A DNA stretch of 64,000 nucleotides from Pteria penguin. Lineage: Eukaryota; Mollusca; Bivalvia; Pterioida; Pteriidae. The translations under genes were made by a program, and so were the position numbers. Positions 48,299 through 59,333 of the stretch are shown piece by piece (position 1 is the stretch's first letter; every line of letters starts with the position of its first letter). Under the pieces are notes generated by a model. That model saw nothing but the letters and a program-made list of their open reading frames with translations, made no database searches and was not told where the DNA came from. The stretch is from assembly GCA_035048485.1 (NCBI GenBank), contig CM068581.1:63093393-63157392 (forward strand), read 5' to 3'.

Positions 48299-48307
48299 TT
48301 ATAAATA
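48299..48307 (+). promoter_or_regulatory. TATA box of the peptide gene
   Basis: TTATAAATA, about 30 bases before the inferred transcript start near 48330 and 51 bases before a consensus splice donor. Confidence 0.55.
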
Positions 48308-48329
48308 CTGCGGTCAAACTGTTCATATT

Positions 48330-48357
48330 TATATGTATTTGCTGCAAGCGAAGAAAG
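48330..48357 (+). other. Secreted-peptide gene, 5' UTR exon 1
   Basis: The start is inferred from TATA spacing. The end is fixed by the strong donor GAAAG|gtaagtct. An ATG at 48333 would be in frame with exon 2 and would add 22 residues, but that N-terminus is not signal-like and would leave almost no leader. The Met in exon 2 is therefore preferred. Confidence 0.5.
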
Positions 48358-48584
48358 GTAAGTCTGGTAATCGAATAGCATAATTATAATGGATTAAAAA
48401 AGCGTCGTTTGTCACTTGGAGGGCTAAATATGTATATTTGGTGTAGTCCGAAAAGTCTGCTTTGGCCAATTTTTTTTTTGGTCATTCGAGTTTTTGTTGT
48501 ATTGCAATATATGTAACCTCAGTAGTGTGCGTGTGATGATCCATGGTTCTACTTACAGACAGCTTTATTTTTAATGCTTCCTTA

Positions 48585-48930
48585 CCATTGGTGTCGTGTA
48601 GTCCCAATATGTTTCCGTACGCTTAGCATTGGTGTCCTGTAGTCCCAATGTGTTGTCCGTATTCTTAGCACTGGTGTCGTATAGTCCCATTGTATTCTCC
48701 GTAAATTAAGCATTGTTGTCGTGTAGTCCCAATGTGTTGTCCATATATTTATCAATGGTGTCGTGTAGTCCCGATATGTTGTTCGTATACTTATCATTGA
48801 TGTCGTGTATGTCGAAATGTGTTGTCTATATACTTAGCATTGGTCGTGTAGTCCCAATGTATTTTCCGTAAATTAAGCATTGTTGTCGAGTAGTCCCAAT
48901 GTGTTGTCCGTATATTTATCATTGGTGTTA
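48585..48930. repeat. Minisatellite, about 42 bp unit, in intron 1
   Basis: Eight or more units of cattggtgtcgtgtagtccc followed by aatgtgttgtccgtatacttag, lying inside intron 1 of the peptide gene. Variation in copy number could be polymorphic. Confidence 0.9.
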
Positions 48931-49139
48931 TGTCGTAACAAATTGTTTCTGTTATTTAATTAAATATTATTCAAGATAACTATGAATAAGTCACTGTCCG
49001 TCAGTTTATTTCCAAACCTATTTGCTTGATCAGTTTTTTTTTATCCAAATGAAATAAAATACTAAAATGAATAAACAAATTAACATTTCATTTTCGTTGT
49101 AGACGTTATTTTCCTGACCACTTACACTTGGTGTGTATG

Positions 49140-49330
49140 ACAAACGGTGGTTGGTTGATTGGCTTTTTATGTTGCTTTCAACAATTTTTCAGTTACACAT
49201 GTATATCACGACATGGAAGCGGGAGGTAGCCAACCTCTTAAACATAGTGGCGCAACCTGGGAATAGAACCCAATCGTTTTCACTGCAAGCCAAACGATTA
49301 ACCCCTACACCAACTCTGCTCCTGTATACC
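49140..49330 (-). repeat. SINE family D in intron 1
   Basis: Minus-strand copy: head (complement of gtggcgcaacctgggaatagaac), ggttggctacctcccgcttccatgtcg, then gttgaaagcaacataaaaagcc. Confidence 0.75.
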
Positions 49331-49398
49331 AAAATGAAGTAAAATGATAATGACATGTATTAAAGTTCATGTACTTTTTTACGATGTCTTCTTTTCAG

Positions 49399-49490
49399 TG
49401 GTTCGACAATATTCTGTTTCCGGGATCACATTTTACGATATGACGTCAATCACGGTTACACGTGTCATCTTCTTATCTGCCGCTGTCTTT
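49399..49490 (+). CDS. Secreted six-cysteine peptide, exon 2 (signal peptide)
   Basis: Acceptor cttcttttcag and donor CTTT|gtaagtat are both near consensus. Coding starts at ATG 49440 and gives 17 codons (MTSITVTRVIFLSAAVF), ending in phase 0. With the first residues of exon 3 this forms a classic signal peptide: a short polar start, Arg, then a 14-15 residue hydrophobic core. The ATG is the first in the exon. The intron that follows is 6,076 bases, of which 5,244 belong to an inserted element and one TTAA copy. Confidence 0.75.
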
Positions 49491-50737
49491 GTAAGTATGA
49501 CTCATAGCATGATAAGATACGAATATTGTAGGTAATCAATGAAGATGAATCAGAGAGGCATATTGTTGTTGCGAATTTCTGGCGAGCGAAGCGAGCCACA
49601 TTTTAATAATAATTCATCCTACAACTTCACTTCATAAAGTGCATACGTACTTGTTTCCCTTAACTTTCTGGAAAAGGGTGGGGGAGTTATTGTTAGTAAT
49701 ACTGAATTATTTCTACAAACTTATGTCTGTACTTGATACATATAGTAGCGTGAAGCCAGGAATTAACATGGAAGCGAATCTGAGAATTTTAATGTATATC
49801 AGAGCAGCGAGCAAAATCTTTTTAATATGTACATTTTGTGCAGATGCCATACATTATTGCCAAATTAAATATTTAGTTTCTAACAAATAGAGATCGAAAT
49901 ATTTATAATTTTCAGGATATTGGAGGACAGAATATTCTTTTTTTTTTAACGTGCCAGTCCTACCCTCCCCCAATGGTCATCCCCTCATAAGTATGGGAAA
50001 AATTTATTTTTATTTGTGGTTGTAGTGGTGATGCTAGGTTGGGGGTTTAATGGATTATATGTACTTCGTTTGTTAATATAAGGTTGGGCATCAGTACGCA
50101 CTGTAGAATCTTATTTCTGTTTACTTCCGTATAAATTTTACTTTATAGTTCATCTTAAAAACTTGCTTAACAACTTAACAGAGAGTCTACGATAGAATCA
50201 GGCAGGGAGCAATTCATGAGTTGTCATAAAATTTCATAATACTCAATCTGAAATATACTTATGCCAAGTGAATTTCTACTAAAATATTTTTTTCTTGTTT
50301 ACTCTTACCTATTGACTCATATAAGGTAGATAACTCTTGTACTTAAACTACACACTATTTAGACAATAATTTTACATAAAAAGATTCAAATTCAACTTCT
50401 CATAAATTTGTTATTAATAAAAGAAATTGTAATATCAATACTTATAATGGTACATCTATTCTAAATCCTTAAAATACATTCTATAAAAAGGGAGATAATT
50501 TGTATAAATAAGGAAAGATAACTCTTGTTTAAGTACACTGTTTGACATTACTGCAAAACGCCAGATAAAGGTACATAATTAAAGAAAATTTTAATGGTAT
50601 TTGGACACTCCATTTGTTCTCTTCATATAAAAATAGTGCAGACAACAATAAAGTTATTTATTTACTATAAAGATTTTTTGGGGTTTGAGACAGTTTTGAC
50701 ACCACAGTAATTAAAAAAGATGGTAATTTCAATTTTT

Positions 50738-51689
50738 ATGCTCCCTGAAAATACCATGAAGTACGTATATCTCCTACTCCTTTCATCAGAATTTGATAAT
50801 ACTTCACGAAAATATTATTTAGGTTAACAGCTTTTTGACAAAGGTCACTCAAGGTCATTTCTGAAAGGTCAAGGTCACTCATTAACTATGACTTAAACTA
50901 CCATGAAGTACTTATATCTCCTATACCTTTCATCAGAATTTGATCTTACTTCACCAAAATGTTTTTAGGTTAAGTGCTTTTGGACAAAGGGCAGTGAAGG
51001 GCATTTCTGAAAGGTCAAGGTCACTTATTAACTATGACTTAAAGTAACTTGAAGTACCTATATCTCCTATACCTTTCATCAGAATTTGATCATACTTCAC
51101 CAAAATGTTCTTTAGGTAAAGTGCTTTTGGACAAAGGGCAGTGAAGGGCATTTCTGAAAGGTCAAGGTCACTTATTAACTATGACTTAAAGCAACTTGAA
51201 GTACTTATATCTCCTATACCTTTCATCAAAATTTGATCATACTTCACCAAAATGTTCTTTAGCTTAAGGAATTTTGTACAAAGGTCACTCAAGGTCATTT
51301 CTGAAAGGTCAAGGTCACTTATTAACAATGACTTAAAATACCATGAAGTACTTATATGTCTTACACCTTTCATCATAATTTTGGTCATACTTCACTAAAA
51401 ATGTTATTTTCTTTAAGAGCTTTTGAACAAAGGTCAATTCAAGGTCAAAGTCACTTCCGAAAGGTAGTGTTTATTATAAAAAGTTTTATTTCATAACTAA
51501 TCAAGGTCAAGCTTACTCATTTAGCTTAAGATACTGTGATCACTTGTTGTTCCACAATTGACTCAATTAGATATCTGTATGATACATTGCGTGAGATTTG
51601 AAATCGTCATCAATTAATACAATGGTTTTCCATATACTGAGTCATTCATTGTTGCCGTGTTTCTTGGAGCCTCCATCAGTTTTTCTGAT
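50738..51689 (+). mobile_element. Pearl/Helentron-like element P9
   Basis: Starts atgctccctgaaaa. Five core repeats of about 155 bp follow (taccatgaagtacttatatc, ctttcatcagaatttgat, ggtcaaggtcactta). Ends ggagcctccatcagtttttctgat, a hairpin end close to that of P4. Many TCAAGGTCA motifs. Confidence 0.75.
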
Positions 51690-51693
51690 TTTT

Positions 51694-52169
51694 GTCCCCC
51701 ACTTTTAGCAAAAGTGAGGGGACATTAAATCTCATTCGTGTGTCTGTCTGTCCGTCCGTCCGTCTGTCTGTTGTACTGTCTGTCACAAAAACTTTAACCT
51801 TGGTCTAACTTTTTAACCGTAAGTTGTAGGGCCTTCATATTTGGCATGTGTGTCCTTAACTGCACTACCTTTCCTTTGGTACCAGAAGTTTTTTTTTTAT
51901 TGTCTGACCTTGATCGTGACCTTTGACCTACTTCAATGTAACATTTTTACTGTAAAACGTAGGGCCTTCATATTTGGCATGTGTGTCTGTAGACATGCAC
52001 AACCATGGCGATATATCACAGATCACTGCACCCTTGCTGATAGAACCCTGAAAGCAGGAGACCACAATTCTCTGAATTTTCTTGTTTGTATATAAATTGA
52101 GTCATCAATTTCCTGCATTATAACTGCCGTTCGGGGAGCATGCATCTATCAGTTTTACTGATACTCTTG
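51694..52169 (+). mobile_element. Pearl/Helentron-like element P4
   Basis: 5' hairpin gtcccccacttttagcaaaa then gtgaggggac, a (GTCT/GTCC)n tract, and two core repeats with agggccttcatatttggcatgtgtgtc. 3' end ggggagcatgcatct with hairpin ATCAG-ttttA-CTGAT (52148-52162), then ACTCTTG and tt. Confidence 0.8.
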
Positions 52170-52436
52170 TTATTCTGAAAATCTGCTTTTCTAATTTTTT
52201 AAATGTAAATGAAAAACATTAATCAAGAAGGTGAAAAACCGTTTCTGTAATTTCTGCATACATGTATTTCTAAGCGTACAGCTATTGGTGTGCCAGCAAA
52301 AAGTCCACTTCTGAATAAAATCAAGAGTCCCTCGGGTATTTCAATATTTTGATTAAAAGGAGATGCCTTGCATTGAACTAGATGCACATTTATATTTTTA
52401 GTACATTCAAATATGGTAAACCCCTAAAGACGAAGG

Positions 52437-52612
52437 GGCAGGCTTGGTGTAGTGGTTAAGCGCTTGGCTTGCGGCGCCGACGATCCGGGTTCGATTCCCG
52501 GGTTGCGCCACTATGTTTAAGAGGTTGGTCGACTCCTGCTTCCATGTCGCGGTATAAACGAAGAACTCTTGAAAGCGACGTAAAACATCAATCAAGCAAC
52601 CAACCAACCTAA
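52437..52612 (+). repeat. tRNA-derived SINE, family D, complete
   Basis: The head ggcttggtgtagtggttaagcgc (A box) and gatccgggttcgattcccgg (B box) are followed by cgactcctgcttccatgtcg and gaaagcgacgtaaaacatca. The tRNA-like part is well preserved, but no CCA or acceptor closure occurs. Confidence 0.85.
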
Positions 52613-52622
52613 AAACGACATG

Positions 52623-54517
52623 ACCGGATTGCAAAGCAAATTCGAATCAGGAGCAACACCTAGTGTGGCATAATACACCTGTCACTCAGTTTGATAAGAA
52701 AAACATTATAAAGTGTGGATCCCTCCGCCCCTAACAATTAGTCAGGACTCAAGATAACACATGCTTTGGCCCAGGACAACAACTCTGTGTTATATTACTG
52801 AAATTCATAAAAGGAGGAAGTTATTGCGTGAAAGAAGACTTTAACCCCTCCCTTTTTTTCTTCTATGTTAAAAATGTAAGAATACAGAAGAAACTTGAAC
52901 TGTCCTAATGGGACACATACCACATGCGGCTACAAAATTTGAAGTAGGACAAAGACCAAGGTAAGGGTCAATAGGTCAACGATTTTGGTATCGACAGACA
53001 GGGCTTGCTAGATTAATTGATTGATTGATTGATTATTGTTTTATATCACTTCTCGATTATTTCACGTGTATGGTGATGGCATCTGCTTGATGCATTGCAT
53101 ACAAATTTAGACCTTTGCAACCGACCCACCCGAAGCAGTGAGGGATCTTTTACGTGCCACATTTACCGTGACACTGGACCTCGGTTTTTACTGTCTCATA
53201 TGAAAGACAGAACACCGGTGTCCCCAAGAAAGTAGTCGAACCCGGGACCGTCAAACGTCAAGGTCACGGTGTAAAAAATTTTGGAACCGACAGAAAGATC
53301 TTCCTTCAAGGAATACATATGCGTATTATGAAGACCCCACTTCTTTTGGTTCAAAAGTTATGGCCAAGGTTAAAGTTTTTCTCAAAAAATAGCCCAAACG
53401 TCAAGGTTTTGCCACATGGAATACACATATGTAGTATGAAGGCCCAATCTCTTTTGTATCAAAAGTTAAAGGTTAAAGTTTTCCGGACAGACTGACGGAC
53501 AAGGCGATTCCAAAATACTCCCCCCCCCCCAACTTTGTTTGCGGGTGGTATAATTATATTTATATTATAGTTCATATATAATTCTATCATAAATTTAAAT
53601 TTGAAAGAGCCTGAGTGAGAAATGAATTTCTAATAATTTTTTAATAAATGTTCAAAATAAAAATAAAAAAATCAAAGACCCATAACTCTGTACCAATGAA
53701 GAGGATATTTTCAAAATCGAAAGGCATATTCCTTTATTTTCTGTATAAATTTGATGAAAAACAATTCATGATTACTGAAATTAGTATATCCCATAGAAAC
53801 TGCCATTATGCTATCAATGAAAAGGGCCACTCAGGTAAAACCGAGTCAATCATACTGAAATGCCATCTGGTACTTACATTTATTGATATAAAGTTATATT
53901 CCAAGTTTCAATCCAATATCTTGAAATCCTGCAGAAAAAAATCCAGAAAACTGTAAAATCCTCGAAATTTTCTAGTTCAAGGGCCATAACTTTGGCAAAG
54001 CCAAGTCAATCGTACCAAAATGCAAACTAGTACCTATGCTCATTGGTATAAGTTCTATACCAAGTTTCAATCAAACCTTGAAAGACTGCAAAAAAAGTCC
54101 AGAAAACATGACTTCGGACGGATAACGTCATGCCATTATACATCCCGTCTGTCACGGGCATATAACAAGGTCAAGGTCACACGCTCAAAATTTGAGATAT
54201 CATTTGAAAGCACTCGTCATAAAGAACCTGTGTGTGAAGTATCAAAACCCTATTCCTGTTAATTTAAAAGATATAGCCAAAGTTAAAGTTCCTTAAAAGT
54301 TGGTTGAAGTCCAAGGTCAAGGTCACTACAGTAGGTCAAAAGTCATAGCATAATTTGAATGCTCTGATCATAAGAAACCTATGTTGGAAGTATTTTGTTT
54401 ATACTCCTCTTAGTTGCTGAAATTTTGCTTCAAACAGAAACTTTAACCAAAATGTTGACGGACACACGTGCGAACTGACATCGCCAATCTGTACACTGGA
54501 ATTGCTTTGCAATCCGG
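52623..54517 (-). mobile_element. Pearl-type P3 element, reverse, with nested insertions
   Basis: On the minus strand it begins ccggattgcaaagcaattcc (54517 side), with a truncated (GTCC) tract and core repeats containing ccttgaccttgg and tttcttatgatcag. It ends gaatttgctttgcaatccgg (52623 side). Between lie other core-repeat blocks (53650-54170, 53270-53540) and a SINE B, so its inner history is complex. Confidence 0.6.
53008..53250 (-). repeat. SINE family B
   Basis: The minus strand has a B box (complement of agtcgaacccgggacc), then the family B domain, ending ataaaacaataatcaatc with a (TTGA)n tail at the 53008 side. Confidence 0.8.
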
Positions 54518-55566
54518 CAAAAAATTATTTTTACTACATTTAACATTATTCTAGTTACATGCTCTAGAAAAACTACACAAGTAACTATCTGCCAAGGGGC
54601 TGCCATTTTCTTATATTTTGAACTCGTCAGCCTCCTTAAATCGCAAAAGAGTGAACACAAGGGAAGCAATCCTTGAGCGTTTTTTAATATTTTTTCCATG
54701 ATTTCATCGTAATATAGGATATTTATGAATATCAAAATAGCTTGGTTGTTCTAAACAACATACTTAAAATAACTAATTGTAAATTTAGGCAAAGTTTTGT
54801 TATCAAAATAGAGCTAAACACGAGATTAATAAGCCATAAGAAAAGTTAGCTTTGGTAATTTATGATTATTTTGTGCATGGACGCATGCAATTATTTAGAA
54901 AAACCCAATGGTAATATTTCATCTATCATATATTCAAATAGTAACTTTTTCAAAAATCAAAAAGAGATTTAAATGAAAGCGTCCAAACTTTATAAATTTC
55001 TCGGTTGAAAATACCTTATTTTTGTATTTTTTCACATTCCGTAGTTTAACCAGGATTTCATCCCGTTGCCATGACAACAACAAACTTGCAATATTGATCT
55101 GAGGTATTCAGATATATTTTTAGATGTATGAAGATAAATATAATAATAAAATTACGTTGATTCAGGTCACAAAATATGAAAATGACCATAGTTTTAATTG
55201 CAAGAAAGTAAGAAAAAACAGTACGTTTTTCAGACTAAGAATACCCCCATTTCTAGATGAGAGTATTAATGAATAACGAAAGTCATTTTTTGAACATGAT
55301 ATTACTTATAATTCTTCTGTAACTATCTTCTCTTCATTTTTGATTAAAAATAGACATTTAGAAAAATATCAGAAATTGAGATATTTGACTAATGCCTGGT
55401 TCTATCGTAGACTCTCTGTTAACAATACATGGTATTAAAAGATTTCATTGAAAAATTAAAAAGTTTTTTAAACCGAAAAATAATTGTTTAATGCAATCAT
55501 ACAAATAAAATTTTTTCAAAATTTGCATACTCCTCAACTTAAATTTTATTATATTTCTAACAACAG

Positions 55567-55737
55567 CTGGTGATGAGTAATTTCCCCATCCGAGTAGAAG
55601 GGAACTGGCTACGTGGTATAGGGGCAGCTCTGAGACCGACATGCATCGGATGTCAAGGCATATGTGAAAAACGTGGAAAAGGTTGTTCCTGCGTCGTCGA
55701 TCAAGAATGTGAGAAGAAAAGATCTGGAAAGAAATGA
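55567..55737 (+). CDS. Secreted six-cysteine cationic peptide, exon 3
   Basis: Acceptor atatttctaacaacag; 56 codons and TGA at 55735-55737. The precursor is 73 residues. A likely signal cleavage is after V-E-G (residue 29), leaving a 44-residue peptide that starts NWLRGIGAAL, has cysteines spaced C-x2-C-x3-C-x6-C-x-C-x5-C, ends in a Lys-rich tail, and carries 10 Arg/Lys against 4 Asp/Glu. Even cysteine number, secretion, positive charge, a single mature-peptide exon and upstream kappaB-like sites suggest a host-defence peptide. I do not recognise the cysteine pattern as a named bivalve family (defensin, big defensin, mytilin, myticin), and another extracellular role is possible. Confidence 0.75.
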   Translation: MVMSNFPIRVEGNWLRGIGAALRPTCIGCQGICEKRGKGCSCVVDQECEKKRSGKK

Positions 55738-55772
55738 TCGTCGTAATATATAGCAAAAAGTTTGGAGAAGTT

Positions 55773-55778
55773 AATAAA
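55773..55778 (+). terminator. Poly(A) signal of the peptide gene
   Basis: AATAAA 36 bases after the stop codon, followed by a GT/T-rich stretch (gcgtgtc..actgtttt). Confidence 0.7.
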
Positions 55779-55929
55779 AGCGTGTCAAAAACTGTTTTAT
55801 CGTTAGTTGTTGAATAAATAAGGGGGATTTGATGTATACATACTATGTATGAGTATAAATTCGTTATCAGCAGAGCTGTTGGTGAATGTGCTTATTGTTG
55901 CGGCATTGTTACCTCGGAAATCTGTTAAT

Positions 55930-56095
55930 ATTTAGTTCATTTAGTTGAAAGTTATACGGGCTTTCCCCATCTCTTGGCGTCCGTCGCCCAGATACTTTAT
56001 CCATTTTAACCCAGACACCCGGATTTTGATGAAACTTGGCATAATTGATAAATGGAAAGTCTTCTGTAAACGATCGTCATTTGTTTCTGATCGGA
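55930..56095 (+). mobile_element. Pearl-type element, 5' fragment
   Basis: gggctttccccatctcttggcgtccgtcg followed by one core unit (ttgatgaaacttggcataattgataaatgg). No 3' end found. Confidence 0.45.
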
Positions 56096-56099
56096 TGAA

Positions 56100-58440
56100 T
56101 AACATGGCCACCAGAAATATTAATATTTATATCTATTTAATTTATTTCAAATGAAAATAAATGCAATAAGGATAATCAACATAATAAATAACTATATGTT
56201 GAGATGTTGATGAATTTCAATTTGATTGTCGTTAAAATTAGACTTAAAAACTAACTATATTTGTGCTTAAATAATAATAATTATGTTAGAAGTCGGAGGA
56301 CTTATTGCATAACTGTGTAAGTATTTATTTTGCATGTTGACGTCATGGTTGCTCTCTGAACTCTGTGTTTCAAGATTATGAAGTAATGATATAATAATTC
56401 ATAGATAAGCAGTTTCATTTCTTAAATAATGAAGTAATCGTACACTTACTCACTGGTAATGTCTCTCCCGTAGCAATCCATTTATTGAATAAAATATACA
56501 ACAAACTTTAAAGTTCAAATTGAAATTTTTGAAGATCCCTATCAGAAGCAAAAAAAATATTGAGTTGTAAAAATCCTACGATGTTATGAACCAAATCTCT
56601 GACTAAATCCACACATTAACGATATGGAAAAGATTCTTAAGAGTCCAGTCATATGGTATTTACATTTCCCAATTGGTTCGATTTGAAGCCTGCACTAACG
56701 TTTTTGATTTTCATACCCCCCCCTCCCCCAAATAATAATAATAATAAAAAAAACCCCAAATTACTTCGAAAATTTTGACACAGGATTACAGATACCATAA
56801 ACTCAGAAAAATTTTCTGAAAATTCTATTGATCTTATTAGGAGCATTATTAAAATTCGGAAATACTACTTTTCAACGGAATCTCTCATCCACATTTCTAC
56901 TGTGATCTTGTATTTAAACTTAGAAAGGTAAACGTCAAGATTTTAAAATAGGCAAACACCTTCGTAATCGCCAATATGACCCTAAGATCATCGCTAAAAC
57001 AATAAGTCTTGTACTGGACCCCTCAACAGCCCCTACAGACTTTTTCTGGAGTGTTGCACTCTAACAGGGCGGTGAAGACTTTTTGACGGAGTAAAGGATC
57101 ATGTGCCTTATCCCCCTGACAATAAGTCGGGACTCCGATGGAACAAGCACTTTAGCCCGCTTTCAGAAGAGCAGAGCACGCAAACCCGTAAACTGGTTAA
57201 CTACAGCAATTGAGTAATTAGCGACATTTCAATTAACCGTCTTAAGTCTGTGCAATTGATTTTTGTGATGTCTATCTATGTCATATTGTTTGCTTTTGTG
57301 TCTGTGATGACATTTGTCACACGGCTGGGTCAGATGTCTATGCTTTTTTTTAAAGAAACACTATCCCTCAATGGATTTATGTTTTGAAACTTACTATGAG
57401 CTTTAACGTCCACATATGTATATATTAGACACTACTTCAAAGATTTACAAAAAAAACTCTTTTGAAAATACTGTACTATAAATGAGATACCAGCGAACGT
57501 TGGGAATATCGTGCTTTTCTCTGCAATTTGGCACCTAAAGAATGATTATTCATGAGCTATCAATCATGTTACCGCATTAAAATGACAAGGATGTCTTTAT
57601 TCATATCTTTTTTTTTACTTTTCATATCCGAATCGCTAAACAAATTCTTTCTTCCCCGTTTCCTTTTCATTTTCTCCATTTTGTTGATACATGTACTTTT
57701 GTTTATGTCTCGCGTCGCAATATATTATTGCACATGCGCGAAGGTGGCGCTCTCAGCAAATATGGGCATTTTATGTGCACCTCACAAGAATTCATTTTAT
57801 TTTATAAATAATGCATGATCTTTGCAGAACTAGTTTTAAATTCTTGTATCATCGAAAAGTTTACATATCAAGTCACTGATTTTTTTTTCTCAAATGCTGC
57901 AAATTCAGGCTGTGAGGGACAGTGCCTCTTTAAGGGGACACAGGATCTCGACTAATCGGCGCCCTGGATGTTATGAAATGAAATATAGTAATGACGATAT
58001 ATGAGTATCTATTCGAATTGTAGCTTACTTTTTGCTTTTCCTTGGATGAGCACCGTTATGTAGCCATATAGGATATCTCATCTCGTTTCCTTATATACGA
58101 CCAAAAGGTCTAAAAGACACAAATTCTCCACCAGCCATGTGTTTACAATAAAATAGAAACACACAATATCACAAATTAAGTGTTTCTGTTTTCAATTGAA
58201 CCAGTGCGTTTCTCTTAGGAAATCTATAAAGAATGGTTCATGTCTGTATATGCTTGGATAGATATGTCAAAAATTGGGGATATTCAAACCGAAACAGCAG
58301 TGTGGCATATACATGTAATGCAAATTAAACAGCAGTGTGCTATATACATGTAATGTATATTAAATCAAAATTTAACAAACATCCGAATAACTCTATCAAA
58401 TTCTATAAAAGACTCATTATCTTTATTTTCTCTCAAACTT
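56100..58440. other. No recognisable gene
   Basis: AT-rich DNA with a C-run and (AAT)n at 56715-56745 and a short (atacatgtaatg) duplication near 58310-58350. A frame at 57552-57818 is hydrophobic but lacks gene signals. Confidence 0.4.
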
Positions 58441-58441
58441 A

Positions 58442-58715
58442 TTTATTGATTGATTATTGTTTTACGTCACTCCACGGTTATTTCACGTATATAGTGACGG
58501 CATCTGCCTGATGCATTGCATAGAAATTTCCATCTTTGCAACGGACCCAACCGTAGCAGTGAGGGAACTTTACGTGCCACGCTAGGCGTGGCACGGGACA
58601 TCGATTTTTACTGTATCATCCGAAAGACAGAACACCGGTGTGCCCAGGGCGGGAATCGAACCCGAGACCTCTAGGTCACGAGCTGAGCATCTCATCCACT
58701 AGGCCATACCGGATT
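58442..58715 (-). repeat. tRNA-derived SINE, family B, complete
   Basis: Minus strand: head ccggtatggcctagtggatgag, B box (complement of cgggaatcgaacccgag), then the family domain, ending gtgacgtaaaacaataatca. It is the best-preserved family B copy here. Confidence 0.85.
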
Positions 58716-58929
58716 CCTCTCAAAATGAAAACTAATTGTAGTAGGAAACAGGGGACTGATAAATATTGATAAGCGAAGTCCATGCTCAAATAAAATTTTG
58801 TGTCAGATAAGCATTTCTCCCTTGAACAAGACGGACGAAAATAGTACAGAGACGATTCTCTTTGCTGTACAATGTAAAATACGAAAGTAACTGGTGTCAC
58901 ATGACTATGGCACTAACAAGTATTTACCA

Positions 58930-59150
58930 CAGTGGACATTTCACGGACCCCTGAAATTCAGAGGTGAGACCCGATGCCCAGGAGGAGTGAGCGTCTCCTG
59001 TTTGGCTAGCCACACCCGCCCTGAATGCCCTTAAATACAGACGAAACAAATATAATTCAGCACTGTATATATACACGAATGTGAACAAACACTGTAGAAA
59101 GTGTCATAGCTACACAACATCAGAAAAAGTTTATAATAACACTTAAGTCA
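58930..59150 (-). repeat. Dispersed repeat family G
   Basis: The complement of ggagtgagcgtctcctgtttgg..ctagccacacccgcc and of tgtcatagctacacaacatc matches 8290-8420. Confidence 0.5.
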
Positions 59151-59266
59151 AACCCTTAGCGGGGAACATTTTGACGAGCGAAAGGAATAAGTGTGATGTT
59201 AATGTAAAATACGAAAGTAACTATCCTGGGAAATGATGGATAAAATGTGGTGTAAAATTTAAGACA

Positions 59267-59272
59267 TTTATT
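59267..59272 (-). terminator. Possible poly(A) signal overlapping the stop codon
   Basis: The minus strand reads CAATAAATG, so AATAAA includes the TAA stop of the repeat-helix gene. Use is unproven; it would give an unusually short 3' UTR. Confidence 0.3.
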
Positions 59273-59333
59273 GCTTAAAGCAACAGCACAGACATCTAAT
59301 TCCTTTCCGGACTCTACGTAGCATTCTCCTCAT
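59268..59333 (-). CDS. Repeat-helix (AKAP-like) gene, last exon: polybasic-Cys tail
   Basis: Acceptor attattttacag; 21 codons then TAA. The encoded end RRVRKGIRCLCCCFKQ puts a run of Arg/Lys directly before four cysteines within five residues. That layout is typical of palmitoylated, electrostatically held peripheral membrane proteins, suggesting the whole protein is anchored to a membrane by its C-terminus. Phase 0, as for every other exon of the gene. Confidence 0.65.
   Translation of the reverse strand: MRRMLRRVRKGIRCLCCCFKQ

Larger units (their letters stand above)
50175..55422. mobile_element. 5.24 kb TIR element with TTAA duplications, in intron 2
   Basis: CAGAGAGTCTACGATAGAAT and CAGGCA (50179-50204) recur inverted at 55393-55418 with one mismatch in 26. 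TTAA flanks both ends (50175-50178, 55419-55422). TTAA targets are used by piggyBac and Kolobok transposons. No transposase frame remains, so it is non-autonomous. Its interior is a stack of later insertions: pearl-type P9 and P4, SINE D, P3 (reverse) and SINE B. Without it intron 2 would be about 0.83 kb. Confidence 0.8.

Noticed and set aside
49344..49535. 63-codon frame read as one exon
   Set aside because: Only 49399-49490 is flanked by splice sites. The frame before and after it is intron.
52440..52511. tRNA gene
   Set aside because: A and B boxes are good, but the acceptor stem does not close and the sequence continues into a SINE body found elsewhere in the window.
55445..55756. 103-codon minus frame
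   Set aside because: Antisense shadow of exon 3 of the secreted-peptide gene.
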